A stretch of 64,000 bases of DNA from JAZGER01 sp036480335 (GTDB lineage: Bacteria; Pseudomonadota; Gammaproteobacteria; DSM-19610). The stretch spans positions 32,630-96,629 of the forward strand of contig JAZGGH010000041.1 in assembly GCA_036480335.1 (NCBI GenBank). The letters are read 5' to 3'. The notes under the pieces were generated by a model. That model saw nothing but the letters and a program-made list of their open reading frames with translations, searched no databases and was not told where the DNA came from. Shown here piece by piece: positions 36,182 through 44,592 of this stretch (positions within the stretch are counted from its first letter, which is position 1; each line of letters opens with the position of its first letter). The position numbers and the translations under genes were made by a program.

Positions 36182-36844
36182 TCAATGCCCCATAAGAAGC
36201 GTATTGAGGGAATATAGCGCTAATGGGTTTATATGATTAACATCAATCCTGACAGGGTCAGAGACCAGACCACCACGCTCTTTCACCCGTGAAACCATGA
36301 GTGATCCGTCAATATCATAATCGACCAGCAGCCTCAAATCTGCAAATGACGGGGTAAGTACTGATGCAGATGAGCGAAATAAAACACAGATGGCATCTCC
36401 AATTTCAGCCGCTTCTTTTGTCCTTCGCAATACCGTATTGTCAGTAAATACAGGCCATCCCAAAACAATTGAGCTAGCACCAGAACACAGACTTTGCTCA
36501 ATCGACCACAGGGTGTCCTGAGCTGATTTTGGCTGCACGGTCTGAATCTTTGATAGTTCAACACCAGCAGCTGCCAGCGCTGGGCCAAACGGTGCTTCTG
36601 GAGGTGCTATCCAGCTTAACCAGCGTTCCGCATTATTCAATGATGACAACAGCGGCATGATCAAATGCTGGGGTGATCGCTTGGTTGCAGGCGACAATAT
36701 TTCAATCACTGAAGCCCGCTTCCAGCCTCCATCAGGCAACATACTGTCAAGCTCAGGAAAGCCTGTAGAAATTATCGGCTCATGCCTCTGAAACAGGCCA
36801 CTGCACCATGAACGAGTTTTGTTCAATAATTGCCCGGTTCTCAT
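36182..36844 (-). CDS. imuA: ImuA/SulA-family SOS protein
   Basis: 220 residues of the RecA-like SulA/ImuA superfamily: a P-loop-less core with GFPELDSMLPDGGWKRASVIEILSP and ERWLSWIAPPEAPFGPALAAAGVELSKIQTVQP. ImuA works with ImuB and DnaE2 in mutagenic repair; SulA inhibits FtsZ. Length (SulA about 165) and the long N-terminal segment favour ImuA. Its start overlaps the lexA stop by 4 bases, so it is SOS-controlled. No imuB or dnaE2 follows, so its role may be closer to a cell-division inhibitor or an orphan accessory. Confidence 0.75.
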   Translation of the reverse strand: MRTGQLLNKTRSWCSGLFQRHEPIISTGFPELDSMLPDGGWKRASVIEILSPATKRSPQHLIMPLLSSLNNAERWLSWIAPPEAPFGPALAAAGVELSKIQTVQPKSAQDTLWSIEQSLCSGASSIVLGWPVFTDNTVLRRTKEAAEIGDAICVLFRSSASVLTPSFADLRLLVDYDIDGSLMVSRVKERGGLVSDPVRIDVNHINPLALYSLNTLLMGH

Positions 36845-37449
36845 ACCAGTGCCCCATTGCGTAAAATGCCCACACCACGACCTTCAATCGCCAGTTCCTG
36901 GTGCTTCAGGTCAACCACAATCGGTTCAAAATCATCATTTTCCGGTAGCAATCTGACAATTGAACCCCGCTGCTTGAATCTTTTAACGGTCACTTCATCT
37001 TCAATTCTGGCAACTACAATCTGGCCATTTTCGGCTTTGCTGGTGCGATGAACGGCGAGCAAATCACCATCCATAATGCCAATATTACGCATACTCATTC
37101 CGGTGACTCGTAATAGATAGTGTGCACGAGGATGAAACAATGCCGGATCCACAGGCAGATAATCTTCAATGTTCTCTTCTGCCAGGACAGGATTACCTGC
37201 TGCTACGCGGCCGACCAGAGGAATACCTTTAACTTCTTCTTCCAGTAGTCGGATGCCGCGTGAAGATCCCGCAAGAAGCTCAATAGCACCCTTCTTATGC
37301 AAAGCCTTCAAATGCTCTTCAGCAGCATTCAGAGATCTGAAGCCAAAGGCTTCTGCAATCTCTGCTCGGGTTGGAGGACAGCCTTCCTCTGCGGAAAACT
37401 GGTAGATATAATCCAGAATCTCAGCTTGTCTCGCCGTTAAATTACTCAT
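36841..37449 (-). CDS. lexA: SOS repressor LexA
   Basis: 202 residues. An N-terminal winged helix (LTARQAEILDYIYQFSAEEGCPPTRAEIAEAFGFRSLNAAEEHLKAL) precedes the self-cleavage site Ala-Gly in VGRVAAGNPVLAEE. The catalytic Ser in VTGMSMRNIGIMDGDLLAV and the Lys in EVTVKRFKQRG form the protease dyad. Two perfect SOS boxes just upstream indicate autorepression. Co-transcribed with imuA. Confidence 0.97.
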   Translation of the reverse strand: MSNLTARQAEILDYIYQFSAEEGCPPTRAEIAEAFGFRSLNAAEEHLKALHKKGAIELLAGSSRGIRLLEEEVKGIPLVGRVAAGNPVLAEENIEDYLPVDPALFHPRAHYLLRVTGMSMRNIGIMDGDLLAVHRTSKAENGQIVVARIEDEVTVKRFKQRGSIVRLLPENDDFEPIVVDLKHQELAIEGRGVGILRNGALV

Positions 37450-37457
37450 AACATAAC

Positions 37458-37509
37458 CTGTTTATATTTACAGTATCTGTAACTATATACAGTTTTTTTC
37501 AGGAATCAA
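37458..37509 (-). promoter_or_regulatory. lexA promoter with two tandem SOS boxes
   Basis: CTGT-N8-ACAG occurs twice without mismatch: 37458-37473 and 37477-37492, centres 19 bp apart, 9 bases from the lexA ATG. On the minus strand a promoter reads TTGATT (37504-37509), 16-bp spacer, TATAGT (37482-37487). The upstream box overlaps the -10, so LexA binding should block it. Tandem boxes are known for E. coli lexA. Confidence 0.93.
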
Positions 37510-37680
37510 GTAATTATTCAATAGCAACAAGCAGTAAGAAAGAATACTTCATAGATAACATTGAATCTAGAATCACTGAGCACTATGAAACGAGTATCTA
37601 GCGTAGCGAATCCAGGAAATTTTGGTGGGTAGATAACTGGCAATACCTCTTCCACATGGGGAGACCGGAAGAGGATATGC

Positions 37681-39006
37681 TCAACGAGTATAAATAAACC
37701 TTATTACCGCTTTGTTTTCAACATATTCACTATTTTTGTTATTGCTGCTTTTTTCATTCCGATAAAGATCGAAACCCAGGCTATAATCACGTGACAGTGA
37801 ATATCTCAAACCTGTCCCATAGACATACCGATTATAATCACTGCCTTCATTCCGCTCATTCGTTTTTCTAAACCGGGCATGTAACTGAGCGGTCATTCTC
37901 GGGTTCATCTTGTAATCAAAACGCGCACCCAGCTCACCAACATCTCGGTCAAGTGGCAACACTTTATAATTGAGTTTATGTAAACTGAACCAGAAATCAG
38001 ATATCAATATAGAGCTGTGGCGACGATATAACACCCTCAACTGGCTGTTACGCATAACATCCGCAGCAATCTGCTCAGCTGAATCAATGTTGCTGGCAGA
38101 ACCAATCACTGCCCCCTCATCAAGCCGGGTGACAATATCCAGCAAACCGGTACCATTATCCGTCAAATCAGAAGCCAGTTTAACGATCAGATCAGAAGAC
38201 TCTGTAAAACCTCCTGTCCAGACAAAACTGCCATACAAACCTTTCTGATCCAGGAATGCCTTGCGGTCTATGTTCACACCACCAAAATGGATTGTATATT
38301 TTGATAGCCGTTGTTCACTAGTAAACCCGGCATAGACTTTCTGTACGTCAAAATCCGGGCTAATACCTGTATCCGGGTCTTCCAGGTAATAATCTACTTT
38401 ACCAATATCCGCATGCAGGGATAACTCACGGGTCGGCGTCAATTTGTGTTGTAACATGGAATACAGTAAATAGCGCTGACTACCAAAATTACTTTTTTCA
38501 AAATAATAGTTCTGGTAAACAGGCTGAATCGTTACTTGCTGCCTGTCTCCGGCTGGAATGGTAAACGCAGGGCCGATACTGAAAGCATTCACATTCTGCG
38601 AGTTATCCGGCGTCTGCACATCAATCGATCTGACGGGTTTCTGACTAAAAATATCCTGCACTTCAAGCACTATGCGATCTTCAACAATAGTCCAGGCAGC
38701 ACTGGTTTCCAGATTGGCATAGGTCTCGGCATCAAAGGTATCATCGAGATAACTTTCACGGCTTACCGTTGCCACCGCTTTTGAAGTCAATTCACTGGTC
38801 TTGTAAGCCAGCTCAGCACCCAGGTAAGCATTGAAAATCCAGTCATCCTTTTCATCTCTGGGCGCTAACGTTGCATTATCGCTGTAAGACAGACTGAAAC
38901 CATAGAGAGGATGGAAATCCAGCGCTGCTGAAACCGGTAACGCCATGCTGGAAAGCATGCCCAGAAATCCTGCAGATAATAAACAACGGCGTCCAAAAAC
39001 CTTCAT
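37681..39006 (-). CDS. Outer-membrane beta-barrel protein of the exosortase/EPS-associated type
   Basis: 441 residues with a signal peptide (ends near PVSAALDF), then alternating amphipathic strands to a C-terminal Arg. The GFSLSYSDNATLAPRDEKDDW N-terminus resembles the PEP-CTERM-system beta-barrel family (TIGR03016-like), which accompanies polysaccharide export genes. It starts one base after the stop of the export protein gene. Probably a secretin-like or anchoring barrel for exopolysaccharide. No polymerase or exosortase gene is nearby. Confidence 0.75.
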   Translation of the reverse strand: MKVFGRRCLLSAGFLGMLSSMALPVSAALDFHPLYGFSLSYSDNATLAPRDEKDDWIFNAYLGAELAYKTSELTSKAVATVSRESYLDDTFDAETYANLETSAAWTIVEDRIVLEVQDIFSQKPVRSIDVQTPDNSQNVNAFSIGPAFTIPAGDRQQVTIQPVYQNYYFEKSNFGSQRYLLYSMLQHKLTPTRELSLHADIGKVDYYLEDPDTGISPDFDVQKVYAGFTSEQRLSKYTIHFGGVNIDRKAFLDQKGLYGSFVWTGGFTESSDLIVKLASDLTDNGTGLLDIVTRLDEGAVIGSASNIDSAEQIAADVMRNSQLRVLYRRHSSILISDFWFSLHKLNYKVLPLDRDVGELGARFDYKMNPRMTAQLHARFRKTNERNEGSDYNRYVYGTGLRYSLSRDYSLGFDLYRNEKSSNNKNSEYVENKAVIRFIYTR

Positions 39007-39007
39007 T

Positions 39008-39640
39008 TTAGAATCTCCGTTCAGGCACGGTAATCACATCACCAGGAGACAATACCAGGTTGGTCGTCATATCGCCTTTTTCGAGGATATCCCTGAGTCG
39101 GATGCGTATCGATTGCGTTCCTTCACTGCCCTTTCGGTGTAATCTGGCGTTGTTACTGTCAGCATAAATAGTCACACTGCCCGCCTCAAGAACAGCATCC
39201 AGTATAGTCATACCCAAACGGTACTCCAGCGACATACTATTTTTCACCGCACCGGTAATACGGATAGCTGTTTTATATTTTTGACCTTCAATACCCACAG
39301 GAATAACCGTCACATTCGGACTCTTGATATATTTAAGCAAGCGCACACGAATAAGAGTAGCCAACGCTTCAGGCTCTTTGCCTGCGGCTGGCACATCTCC
39401 AATCAACGGCATGGCAATTTTACCATCAGGCCGAATAGGTACCTGCACTGACAACTCCTCGTTCTTCCAGACATTGACCTGAATTTCATCGCCCACATTC
39501 AACTTATAGGTATTCAACACATCATCAGTGTCAAGATCACTAACCGGCTGCTGATCATAATCAGCACGAGTCGGTACTAAATCACAGCCAGAAAGCATTA
39601 ACAACAGACTGGTAAGAAACACAGCTAGGAATTTTTTCAT
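39008..39640 (-). CDS. Polysaccharide export lipoprotein, Wza/SLBB family
   Basis: 210 residues. Lipobox LMLSGC (Cys19); polysaccharide export domain (YKLNVGDEIQVNVWKNEELSVQVPIRPDGKIAMPLIGDVPAAGKEPEALATLI) and one SLBB domain (AIRITGAVKNSMSLEYRLGMTILDAVLEAG). It is much shorter than Wza (379) and matches the short periplasmic exporters found in exosortase-linked EPS loci. Paired with the barrel gene downstream. 184 bases separate it from nusB; I see no gene there. Confidence 0.85.
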   Translation of the reverse strand: MKKFLAVFLTSLLLMLSGCDLVPTRADYDQQPVSDLDTDDVLNTYKLNVGDEIQVNVWKNEELSVQVPIRPDGKIAMPLIGDVPAAGKEPEALATLIRVRLLKYIKSPNVTVIPVGIEGQKYKTAIRITGAVKNSMSLEYRLGMTILDAVLEAGSVTIYADSNNARLHRKGSEGTQSIRIRLRDILEKGDMTTNLVLSPGDVITVPERRF

Positions 39641-39824
39641 GGTAGTCTCTCAGAGGTAACCGGTTCATGCCGGATTATTATTGTTAGATAATCGCTTAAT
39701 GCAATATTCTAGCATAAATCTGGCGCAGAGCTAAATGATACTGGATAAAACCCAGCCTGCATAGAAGCCAAATCAAAACAATTAATGCTTTTTCATGGAG
39801 TTAGCTCCAATCAGGAAGAAATGA

Positions 39825-40292
39825 CTACCCCCAGGGAGACTCCGGATTTTTTTTCGCCTCAGGATGTTCAAGTGAGCGGAGTTGTTGTGCGACCTTATCA
39901 AGAATACCGTTCACGTAGCGATGCGCAGTATCAGCACCGTATTTTTTCACCAGATTGACCGACTCATTGATCACTACTCGGTAAGGAATATCCAGGCGCT
40001 TTTCCAGTTCAAAAGTGGCCATACGCAAAACCGCCCGCTCGACAGGATCCAGCTGCTCAATCTTACGATCCAGAAAATCTTCGTAATGGCCGTCAATATC
40101 ATCCAGTCTCGCAGGTACGCCATGAAAGATTTCGTGGAAATACTGCTCGTCGACCTTGCTGAAATCTTCATCTTCATGGAACTGTTTGTCTATATCCGAC
40201 AGGTTATTACCTGACAGATCCCATTGGTATAACGCCTGCATGATGTAGCGCCTGGCACGCGTTCGCAAAGCCGCTTTATGGTTGTCTTTCAC
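39825..40292 (-). CDS. nusB: Transcription antitermination protein NusB
   Basis: 155 residues, all-helical. RTRARRYIMQALYQWDLSGN and the DRIERAVLRMATFELEKRLDIPYRVVINESVNLVKKYG type segments (LDPVERAVLRMATFELEK) are diagnostic. It binds BoxA RNA with NusE (S10). It is 8 bases after ribH, the usual placement. Confidence 0.97.
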   Translation of the reverse strand: MKDNHKAALRTRARRYIMQALYQWDLSGNNLSDIDKQFHEDEDFSKVDEQYFHEIFHGVPARLDDIDGHYEDFLDRKIEQLDPVERAVLRMATFELEKRLDIPYRVVINESVNLVKKYGADTAHRYVNGILDKVAQQLRSLEHPEAKKNPESPWG

Positions 40293-40300
40293 CCCGATAC

Positions 40301-40774
40301 CTACTTGATTTCGCGCAGCAGGTTAATCATTTCAATGGTAGACATGGCTGCTTCGCCGCCCTTGTTACCCGCCTTAGTGCCTGCCCGCTCAATCGCTTGC
40401 TCAATACTATCTACCGTCAACACACCAAAGGCAATTGGAATATCATGGTTCAACGACACAGCCGATAGCCCTTTTGTACATTCACCTGCCACATATTCAA
40501 AATGGGGCGTGCCGCCACGAATCACTGCACCCAGCGCAATGATCGCTTCATACTGTTTGCTGGCAGCCAGTCGTTGCGCTGCGATGGGCATTTCATAGGC
40601 CCCAGGCACCCGTACGATATCCAGATCATGATCCTGCGCACCGTGACGCTTGAGCGTATCCAACGCCCCTTGCAGCAGGCTTTCAACCACAAAGCTGTTA
40701 AAGCGGGAGACCAGTAATGCGATACGTGCATTGCTGATAGTTAACTGACCTTCAATGACCTTGATGTCACTCAT
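40301..40774 (-). CDS. ribH: 6,7-dimethyl-8-ribityllumazine synthase
   Basis: 157 residues from the ATG at 40774 (MSDIKVIEGQLTISNARIALL), which has GGAG in front. Condenses ArP with 3,4-dihydroxybutanone phosphate. Motifs SRFNSFVVESLL, VPGAYEMPIAAQRLA, ALGAVIRGGTPHFEYV and NKGGEAAMSTIEMINLL are intact. One base after ribB. Confidence 0.97.
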   Translation of the reverse strand: MSDIKVIEGQLTISNARIALLVSRFNSFVVESLLQGALDTLKRHGAQDHDLDIVRVPGAYEMPIAAQRLAASKQYEAIIALGAVIRGGTPHFEYVAGECTKGLSAVSLNHDIPIAFGVLTVDSIEQAIERAGTKAGNKGGEAAMSTIEMINLLREIK

Positions 40775-40775
40775 G

Positions 40776-41897
40776 TTACTCTCCAGATAATCCTTCGACA
40801 TATTCAACAACTTCCAGCCCGAAACCTGACAGGCCATGCACCACTTTTGGCGCACTCATGACGCGCATGCGCCGCACACCGAGATCGGTCAGAATCTGCG
40901 CACCGATACCATAGGTGCGTAATTCTACCTTGGGTTCGTATTCTATCGGTTTACCGGATCGGTCATGATCATCATAGTTGCGAATCCGCATAACCAGCTC
41001 TTTTGCTGATTCACGCTGCCCCAACACAATGATAACGCCTTCACCCTGTGTAGCAACTCGACGCATAACGTCCCGCAGCGGCCAGCCGGAATCTGTCATT
41101 TGCGCACCAAATAGATCATTCAGAGTATCCTGCACCTGGACACGCACCAGGGTCGGTGTCTCTGCATCAATACTCCCCATCACCAGCGCCATGTGAATAT
41201 CCTTGTCGATCATATCCTGATAGGTCACCAGATGAAATGTACCGAACTCGGTCGGAATCTTGCATTGCGCCAGCCGTTCTATGGTTTTCTCATTATTCAG
41301 ACGGTAATGAATCAGATTAGCAATCGTACCGATCTTAATATCGTGTTGCTCGGCAAAGGTTTCCAGATCAGGCAGCCGGGCCATCGTACCATCTTCATTC
41401 AAGATTTCGACAATCACAGACGCCGGTTCCAAACCTGCCAGTCGCGCCAGATCACAACCTGCTTCTGTATGTCCGGCACGCGTAATCACGCCACCAGGCT
41501 GCGCCATTAATGGAAAAATATGTCCTGGCTGAACAATATCGGCAGCGCTGGCATTCGGCATCACAGCAGTGCGTACAGTATGAGCACGATCATAGGCGGA
41601 AATACCGGTGGTCACACCTTCTGCCGCTTCAATCGACAGAGTGAAATTAGTGGAATGCACCGACTGGTTGTCATTCACCATCAGCGGCAGGGATAGCTGC
41701 TGACAACGCTCCCGCGTCAGTGTCAGGCAGATCAGACCACGACCATGCGTGGCCATAAAATTGATATCTTCGGGCCGTACCATAGAAGCAGCCATAACCA
41801 GATCTCCCTCGTTCTCACGGTCTTCATCATCCATAATAATTACCATGCGCCCGGCACGGATATCTTCGATGATTTCTTCTGTCGTATTAAATGCCAT
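40776..41897 (-). CDS. ribB: 3,4-dihydroxy-2-butanone-4-phosphate synthase with degenerate GTP cyclohydrolase II domain
   Basis: 373 residues from the ATG at 41897 (MAFNTTEEIIEDIRAGRMVII). The N-terminal RibB domain (1-200) is complete: DDEDRENEGDL and ITRAGHTEAGCDLARLAG. The C-terminal RibA-like domain (about 205-373) lacks the zinc ligands: where C-x10-C-x-C is expected the sequence reads LVRVQVQDTLNDLFGAQM, with no Cys. The domain is therefore probably not a cyclohydrolase, and a separate RibA is expected elsewhere. Such hybrids are known in Proteobacteria. Confidence 0.95.
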   Translation of the reverse strand: MAFNTTEEIIEDIRAGRMVIIMDDEDRENEGDLVMAASMVRPEDINFMATHGRGLICLTLTRERCQQLSLPLMVNDNQSVHSTNFTLSIEAAEGVTTGISAYDRAHTVRTAVMPNASAADIVQPGHIFPLMAQPGGVITRAGHTEAGCDLARLAGLEPASVIVEILNEDGTMARLPDLETFAEQHDIKIGTIANLIHYRLNNEKTIERLAQCKIPTEFGTFHLVTYQDMIDKDIHMALVMGSIDAETPTLVRVQVQDTLNDLFGAQMTDSGWPLRDVMRRVATQGEGVIIVLGQRESAKELVMRIRNYDDHDRSGKPIEYEPKVELRTYGIGAQILTDLGVRRMRVMSAPKVVHGLSGFGLEVVEYVEGLSGE

Positions 41898-41904
41898 AAA
41901 ATTC

Positions 41905-42561
41905 TCAGTTCGCCATAAACCCGCTGCGGCGTAATAAATCCAGATCAACACCGGCATCCGCTGGCTGCTTTTTGCCCAACAACAAACGCTCAAGGTAACG
42001 GGCGATTATATCCACTTCGAGATTAAATTGCCGACCCGGCTGAAAATCACACATGGTTGTCTCTGCCAGGGTATGCGGAACAATATTGAGTTCAAACTCA
42101 GCAGCATCCACCAGATTAACTGTCAGGCTAATGCCATCAATGCATACGGACCCCTTCGCGGCGATATAACGGGCTAACGATTCTGGTGCTCGCAAACGAA
42201 ACCGCTGCGAACGGCCATCCGCCCAGCACCTGACAACTGAGCCAACCCCATCGACATGTCCACTGACCAGATGACCGCCTAACCGGGTCGAAGGCATTAA
42301 CGCCTTTTCAAGATTCACGGCATCACCCACTGCAAGCGTTCCCAGCGTGGTATATGCCAGAGTTTCAGCAGACACATCAGCCCAGAAACCATGACCGGGC
42401 AATTCCACAACCGTCAAACAGGTACCACTGGTGGCAATACTGTCGCCCATAGCCACATCGCTGAGATCCAACTTTCCCGTTTCGATATACAGCCGCATAT
42501 CCTGACCACTGGGTTCGATAGCAGCAACCCGTCCAATCGCTTCTATAATACCGGTAAACAT
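41905..42561 (-). CDS. ribE: Riboflavin synthase, alpha subunit
   Basis: 218 residues. Two similar lumazine-binding beta-barrels (MFTGIIEAIGRVAAIEPSGQDMRLYI; LGGHLVSGHVDGVGSVVRCWADG). It dismutates two lumazines to riboflavin. It ends 8 bases before ribB. Also called ribC in E. coli. Confidence 0.97.
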   Translation of the reverse strand: MFTGIIEAIGRVAAIEPSGQDMRLYIETGKLDLSDVAMGDSIATSGTCLTVVELPGHGFWADVSAETLAYTTLGTLAVGDAVNLEKALMPSTRLGGHLVSGHVDGVGSVVRCWADGRSQRFRLRAPESLARYIAAKGSVCIDGISLTVNLVDAAEFELNIVPHTLAETTMCDFQPGRQFNLEVDIIARYLERLLLGKKQPADAGVDLDLLRRSGFMAN

Positions 42562-42569
42562 AGCCGCCT

Positions 42570-42797
42570 CTATTCGTGAGTATTTTTACGCCAGCCAGAT
42601 TCATCACCCGAACCGGTTTTTTTCAACAATTGCTCATGGGCAGCACTGTAAGCCATAGCACCAATTAAAATAACCCCGACAGTTGCAATGCTTTTGATCG
42701 CCATATCCGTATCAATCACCTCCCAGATCGCCAGCACGCAGATCACCACAGCAAACAGAATGCAAGATACGGTTAATGTAAAAAGTGAACGTTTCAT
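42570..42797 (-). CDS. Small two-helix membrane protein between ribD and ribE
   Basis: 75 residues from the ATG at 42797 (MKRSLFTLTVSCILFAVVICVLAIWEVID). Two hydrophobic helices (about 5-25 and 33-52) and a charged C-terminal tail. Not recognised as a named family. The tight spacing (8 bases on both sides) within the riboflavin operon and the absence of an alternative frame support it as a real gene. It could aid flavin transport or be an unrelated passenger; no evidence distinguishes these. Confidence 0.65.
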   Translation of the reverse strand: MKRSLFTLTVSCILFAVVICVLAIWEVIDTDMAIKSIATVGVILIGAMAYSAAHEQLLKKTGSGDESGWRKNTHE

Positions 42798-42805
42798 AAT
42801 TATCC

Positions 42806-43918
42806 TCAACCCGATTTTTTTGGCGCAAGCGTCAGGCGAACATCCTCACCAATCTGACGAACATCTGTCAGCGTCAATGCAATCCGATCCCGCATGCTTG
42901 CAAGGCCTGGCAAATGCACCAGGCCCTGCGCTGCATCACCCATCAGATGCGGCGCTATGTAAATAATGAATTCATCAATCAGATTTGCCTGCAACATGGC
43001 ACCAGCCAGATGCGAACCGGATTCCAGCAACAGCTCATTGATTTGCATGGCCGCCAACTTTTCTACCGCTTTTGCGAGATCCAGATGGTGACCACTGGTT
43101 TTACATTCAACAACCTGTACGCCAGCATCTTCTAGCGCATGCCATTGATCACTTTCAGACATTGCCGTCAATACCAGCATATCGCCAGGCAGTGAAACAA
43201 TCTTCGCCTGTGGCGACAATTGCAACTGCCGATCCAGCACCACTCGCAATGGTTGTCGCACTTCTCCATCAATATCCAGTTGTGCAGCTGTCAGACGCAC
43301 ATTCATTGATGGATCATCTGCCAGCACCGTGCCCATGCCTGTCAATATCGCTGAACTGCGTGCTCGCAGTCGTTGCACATCCAGACGTGAAGCATCACTG
43401 CTGATCCACTGACTCTCACCAGATGCCATCGCCGTGCGTCCATCGAGACTCATTGCCAGCTTGCAACGAACCCACGGGCGCTGCCGCGTCATGCGCGATA
43501 CAAAGCCTGGATTCAGATCTGCCGCCTGTGCTGCAAGTATCCCGGTTTCTACATCAATCCCGGCTGCGCGTAAGCGCTCTATGCCCTTACCAGCAACCAG
43601 TGGATTCGGATCCTGCATGGCCACAATAATACGGGCAACACCCGCCGCGATCAACGCATCGGCGCAGGGTGGCGTACGGCCCTGATGACTACAGGGCTCC
43701 AGTGTCACATAAGCCGTTGCACCCTGAGCCGCTTCTGCCGCATCCCGCAGGGCAATAATCTCCGCATGCGGGCCACCTGCCCGTTCATGCCAGCCACGCC
43801 CGACAATACAATCATCCTTAACCAGCACACATCCAACCCGCGGATTGGGATCTGTTGTGTACAAACCCTTGCGGGCAAGTTGCAAGGCTTCGCCCATATA
43901 TTTGTTCGCAGCAGTCAT
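42806..43918 (-). CDS. ribD: Bifunctional riboflavin biosynthesis protein RibD
   Basis: 370 residues. The N-terminal zinc deaminase (GGPHAEIIALRDAAEAAQGATAYVTLEPCSHQGRTPPCADAL: His, Cys, Cys ligands and Glu) removes the pyrimidine amino group. The C-terminal reductase (about 150-370, PWVRCKLAMSLDGRTAMASGESQWIS) reduces the ribose. Its start overlaps the nrdR stop by 4 bases. Confidence 0.97.
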   Translation of the reverse strand: MTAANKYMGEALQLARKGLYTTDPNPRVGCVLVKDDCIVGRGWHERAGGPHAEIIALRDAAEAAQGATAYVTLEPCSHQGRTPPCADALIAAGVARIIVAMQDPNPLVAGKGIERLRAAGIDVETGILAAQAADLNPGFVSRMTRQRPWVRCKLAMSLDGRTAMASGESQWISSDASRLDVQRLRARSSAILTGMGTVLADDPSMNVRLTAAQLDIDGEVRQPLRVVLDRQLQLSPQAKIVSLPGDMLVLTAMSESDQWHALEDAGVQVVECKTSGHHLDLAKAVEKLAAMQINELLLESGSHLAGAMLQANLIDEFIIYIAPHLMGDAAQGLVHLPGLASMRDRIALTLTDVRQIGEDVRLTLAPKKSG

Positions 43919-44406
43919 GACGAAGAAGTATCCGAATCATCTTCCAGCAACGACGGACCGGTACGCAAGCGTTCTATTTCTTCGTTAAAATCACTGACAT
44001 CCTGAAAACTGCGATACACCGAAGCAAAACGCACATAGGCAACCTGATCCAGCTCACGCAGTTCATCCATCACCCACTCGCCTAACTGGCGCGATGAAAT
44101 TTCCCGCTCACCACAGACTTGCAAGCGATGTAGAATACGGCCGATGGCTGAATCAATACTGTCCGTATCGACGGGTCGTTTTTCCAGTGCTCGCAGCAAA
44201 CCCGCCAGCAGTTTCTCTTCATTAAAGGGTTCACGAATGCCGCTGGATTTAATGATTCGCGGCATCACCAGCTCAGCCGTTTCAAATGTCGTAAAGCGCT
44301 CTTTGCAAACATTGCATTCTCGCCGCCGACGCACCTGACTGCCCTCAGCTGCGAGCCGGGAATCGATAACCCGCGTATCCGGGTCACTGCAGAAAGGACA
44401 ACGCAA
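43915..44406 (-). CDS. nrdR: Transcriptional repressor NrdR
   Basis: 163 residues. A zinc ribbon (MRCPFCSDPDTRVIDSRLA, RRRECNVCKERFTTFE) and an ATP-cone domain (about 49-139). It represses ribonucleotide reductase genes through dATP sensing at NrdR boxes. It follows glyA at some distance (186 bases: 44407-44592, no gene seen). ribD follows by overlap. Confidence 0.97.
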   Translation of the reverse strand: MRCPFCSDPDTRVIDSRLAAEGSQVRRRRECNVCKERFTTFETAELVMPRIIKSSGIREPFNEEKLLAGLLRALEKRPVDTDSIDSAIGRILHRLQVCGEREISSRQLGEWVMDELRELDQVAYVRFASVYRSFQDVSDFNEEIERLRTGPSLLEDDSDTSSS

Positions 44407-44592
44407 CTCAGGAACCTCTGATTAATTCTGGACGAAGCAGATTGCACCTGAATTATTCAGATTCAAGGCGCGAATTGCACGTAATAGCAAACTGTTGCGA
44501 AGATTCGCACCAAGAGCAGGCGCCCTGGAGGCGACAAAGAAGCTGGACAATTCAGGCGTAAGATGTAAGTTCATGAATTGATCAAAGGTTCC

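Noticed and set aside
40774..44592. FMN riboswitch in or before the riboflavin operon
   Set aside because: No RFN element consensus was found in 44407-44592 or in the short gaps between rib genes.
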